From Isochrysis galbana (Eukaryota > Haptophyta > Isochrysidales > Isochrysidaceae): DNA of 64,000 bases. Under the pieces are notes generated by a model that saw only the letters and a program-made list of their open reading frames with translations, searched no databases and had not been told where the DNA came from. This document shows, one piece after another, positions 62,163-64,000 of the stretch. Numbering within the stretch: position 1 is the first letter of the stretch; each line of letters begins with the position of its first letter. The DNA lies in NCBI GenBank assembly GCA_018136815.1, contig CM030942.1:2555546-2619545 (forward strand). The letters are read 5' to 3'. Both the position numbers and the translations under genes were made by a program.

Positions 62163-63513
62163 GTCTACCGTTACAACTGGTGTGCGAAACGGCTTCAACC
62201 GCCGTTTGCACAGTTTGATACCATTCTTTCGCAAAGCCGCCGACAACGTTGGGATGTATACCTGGGTGGTTGGGCTGTATGCAAATTACTATGTTCTGCA
62301 ACGCCTCGATGAAGAGCTTCCTATCGAGCTCTCTTCTTCATCGAGTGCTTGGAAAACGTTCTATGATCAAATATGGTCTGCCTTCGATGGAAAGTCCAAT
62401 CAGCATGACGTCCGCGCCTTCTTGAAACGCTACCATGGAGCACTGCACAGTGCATCAGAGCGAGAGAAGCAGGAAGCGGAGTGGGTGCTTCCCGCTCCAG
62501 TGCCCTTCCAAATGCGAGACAATGCTTCTGCCGAACTCCAGCGTGCCACGATTTTGCATCTCAAAGGTGAGAGCGGTTTTATTTGGAAACGCACGCGTGT
62601 TCACCTGCTCAACCGATTTGCGGAAGAACAAATGCGTCGACGCGGAGTAATCCACGACGGTACACGATATGTGGGATACGCTTTGGTTCAGTTACTGAAT
62701 GAGTTGGAACCGCATGCAGTAGCCACCGTGCCGCTTGATTTGGCCACTCCCCCATTTCTGTGTATGGCTACTCCACTTTCCGCTACCACCACCTTGAAGA
62801 GCGTGAAAGATCTGCAGGCCCACCTAGAAGCAGACCAGGAGCTTGTCGAGCTTGCCATCGAAATTGCGGATGAGGAAAGACAGCGGCTGGGAGGCAACAA
62901 CTTTGGTTCGCGTAACCTCGTCGATGTGTTTCCTCATGCACGCCGGTACTCGTGCTGGGCGGAGGACTGGTGTGCTGCGTCTCATGTGCACTCAGGCGAC
63001 TCTGAAGAAACGAAGCAGCGCAAGAAGCGATATCTGCGATGTTGGGACGCGGCGAACATCAAACTTCCGAGGACATTTTCTCTGCTGCCACTTCCTTCGT
63101 GCAAACGGCGTATCGTGCAGTACGAGGGGACTGCACTGGCAACATTCATACTACAGTGGGTGTCGTCCTTTGCCGAAGAAGCTCGTGATTCTCTGTGCGC
63201 TCCGCACTCAGTGGCGACCTACAACTATGAGGATCTCACAGACGAGGTGGCTCATCTGCGAGGAGTGTATCGCGAGGGGCGCCGTCTGAAACAGTCGAGT
63301 AGCAACTCAACAGGTGTGCAGAAGGAGATATTGCAGTCTGAGTTGCATTCTCCGCGTGTCTCACCCCAAAAGGGCGTCTGTAGTTATGTTGGCGGGTGCT
63401 CTGTGGAGAAACCCAAGCGACCCCAATACCGGTGTCTTGCCTGTCGGGATGGAGTAGGGGCGTACTACCATGTTCGGTGTTTCTTTGCGTGCCATCGGTG
63501 TCATCTTGAGTAG
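62163..63513 (+). CDS. Unrecognised protein with C-terminal Cys/His cluster, possibly transposon-related
   Basis: The frame is open from 61975, but the only early in-frame ATG is at 62254. A good acceptor (GATTCAG) precedes 62163, so an upstream exon is likely. About 450 residues follow: an opening NGFNRRLHSLIPFFRKAADN, then LYANYYVLQRLDEELPI, a long helical middle with FAEEQMRRRGV, and SLLPLPSCKRRIVQYEGTAL. The C terminus is C-x5-C-x10-C-x2-C-x8-H-x2-C-x3-C-x2-C and reads KRPQYRCLACRDGV...HVRCFFACHRC. This resembles the zinc ribbon at the end of piggyBac/IS4-type transposases. No DDE triad is evident. The N-terminal YVLxxLDExxP text recalls the start of some eukaryotic Fanzor (TnpB-like) proteins, but no RuvC motif is present. 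Both are only suggestions. Confidence 0.6.
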
Positions 63514-63920
63514 CATGGGGTTTTCCTCAATTTTTATCTGTTTTTGCATTTTCGTCGTTTTCGCACCTCATAAAAGTGGTCACAACCTTATGCTCATGTG
63601 CCAGGCTGCTTAGGGAGTCCTAGCTTGCCTATGAGGAGGCCCTCCAGCCAAAAATATTGGTGTTAGGGGGCCTACCGCTCTACCGCTCGCAGTGCCAACA
63701 CCGTAAAAACAGCTTTTACGGAAGTAGTAGGGTTAACCTCTAGGAGCGTGCCCCTCCCCCGTGGACGCCAAGTTATAAGCTTAGTTGAGAAGGGTCTCCA
63801 GGAGGGGGGAGACGAGGGGCAGAGAGAGAGCGCGGGCGCGGAGAAAAGATACCGGCGGGGGAGGGGATCGCGGCACGTGGTTTGCTCGAAGAAGAGCGGC
63901 GCGGGGGGGGGGGGCGGGGG
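63514..63920. other. 3' flank, nothing recognised
   Basis: Contains one GATACCGGCGGGGG motif (63847) related to the 43465 minisatellite and G runs at 63904-63929. No gene was recognised. Confidence 0.4.
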
Positions 63921-63929
63921 GGGGGGGGC

Positions 63930-63931
63930 CA

Positions 63932-63999
<68 letters not shown>

Positions 64000-64000
64000 C
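63930..64000. repeat. (CT)n microsatellite at window edge
   Basis: CT dinucleotides run to the end of the window with two single-base interruptions. Confidence 0.95.

Overview
The window is nuclear DNA of a microbial eukaryote. Its multi-exon genes have GT-AG introns of about 75-345 nt, and reading frames are recovered only after splicing. It is GC-rich, full of long GA/CT, CA and poly-G tracts, and crowded with retroelements. A plastid-type DUF2358 protein with a bipartite-looking leader, secreted proteins with Notch-like Cys repeats on Pro-rich stalks, and bacterial-type metabolic genes (FucU/FUOM, FkbH) suggest an alga with a secondary plastid. A haptophyte is my best guess, but the sequence does not prove it. 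A 100-base N gap (37286-37385) and several one-base frame breaks in otherwise good genes show it is a draft assembly.

Host genes, left to right: a three-exon fucose mutarotase (2885-3780, minus); a 793-residue multi-pass membrane protein (4630-7011, plus); a weakly supported hypothetical gene (9345-10166, plus); an FkbH-like HAD/acyltransferase gene (15196-18244, minus); a cytochrome b561-type membrane gene (18748-19260, minus, partial); a signal-peptide/LNR-repeat type I membrane protein (21829-22927, minus); an FHA-domain coiled-coil protein with about five 45-residue repeats (29656-32280, plus, two apparent frameshifts); an HD-hydrolase-like gene (37675-39059, minus, one apparent frameshift); a small three-exon single-pass membrane protein (42525-43162, minus); the DUF2358 protein (44293-45165, plus); a CPA2-type cation/proton antiporter with RCK domain (46085-48682, minus); a Cys-rich, Pro-rich membrane protein (55162-57411, minus); two tightly spaced small membrane proteins (58528-60309, minus), one split by a transposon; and an unrecognised protein with a C-terminal Cys/His cluster (about 62163-63513, plus).

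Mobile DNA fills most of the rest. At least three related LINE families end in a short tail like TAAGAAGATTTTTTT: family A at 11477-13588, 50466-51240 and 51541-54139; family B at 26849-27861; family C at 1-1690, 19345-19860 and 40056-41745. Several copies have lost the reverse transcriptase by internal deletion but keep an open frame. A shorter, SINE-like family starting ACTAAGTTTATACTTAG is present at 14433, 28903 (reverse), 51249 and 58674. Two copies have clean 16-17 bp target duplications. There are also two hAT-like elements (24395-25272; 40763-41684, the latter inserted in a LINE tail), a Mutator-size MITE (28081-28549) nested in a SINE-like copy, a fold-back repeat (60753-61325), and several tandem repeats.

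No operons, CRISPR arrays or rRNA genes were seen. The genes do not form an obvious pathway. The strongest observations are the insertion that splits the cystine-knot-like gene at 58528-59806 with the reading frame restorable across the target duplication, the eukaryotic FkbH gene, the hidden exons of the fucose mutarotase, and the repeated internal-deletion LINE derivatives.
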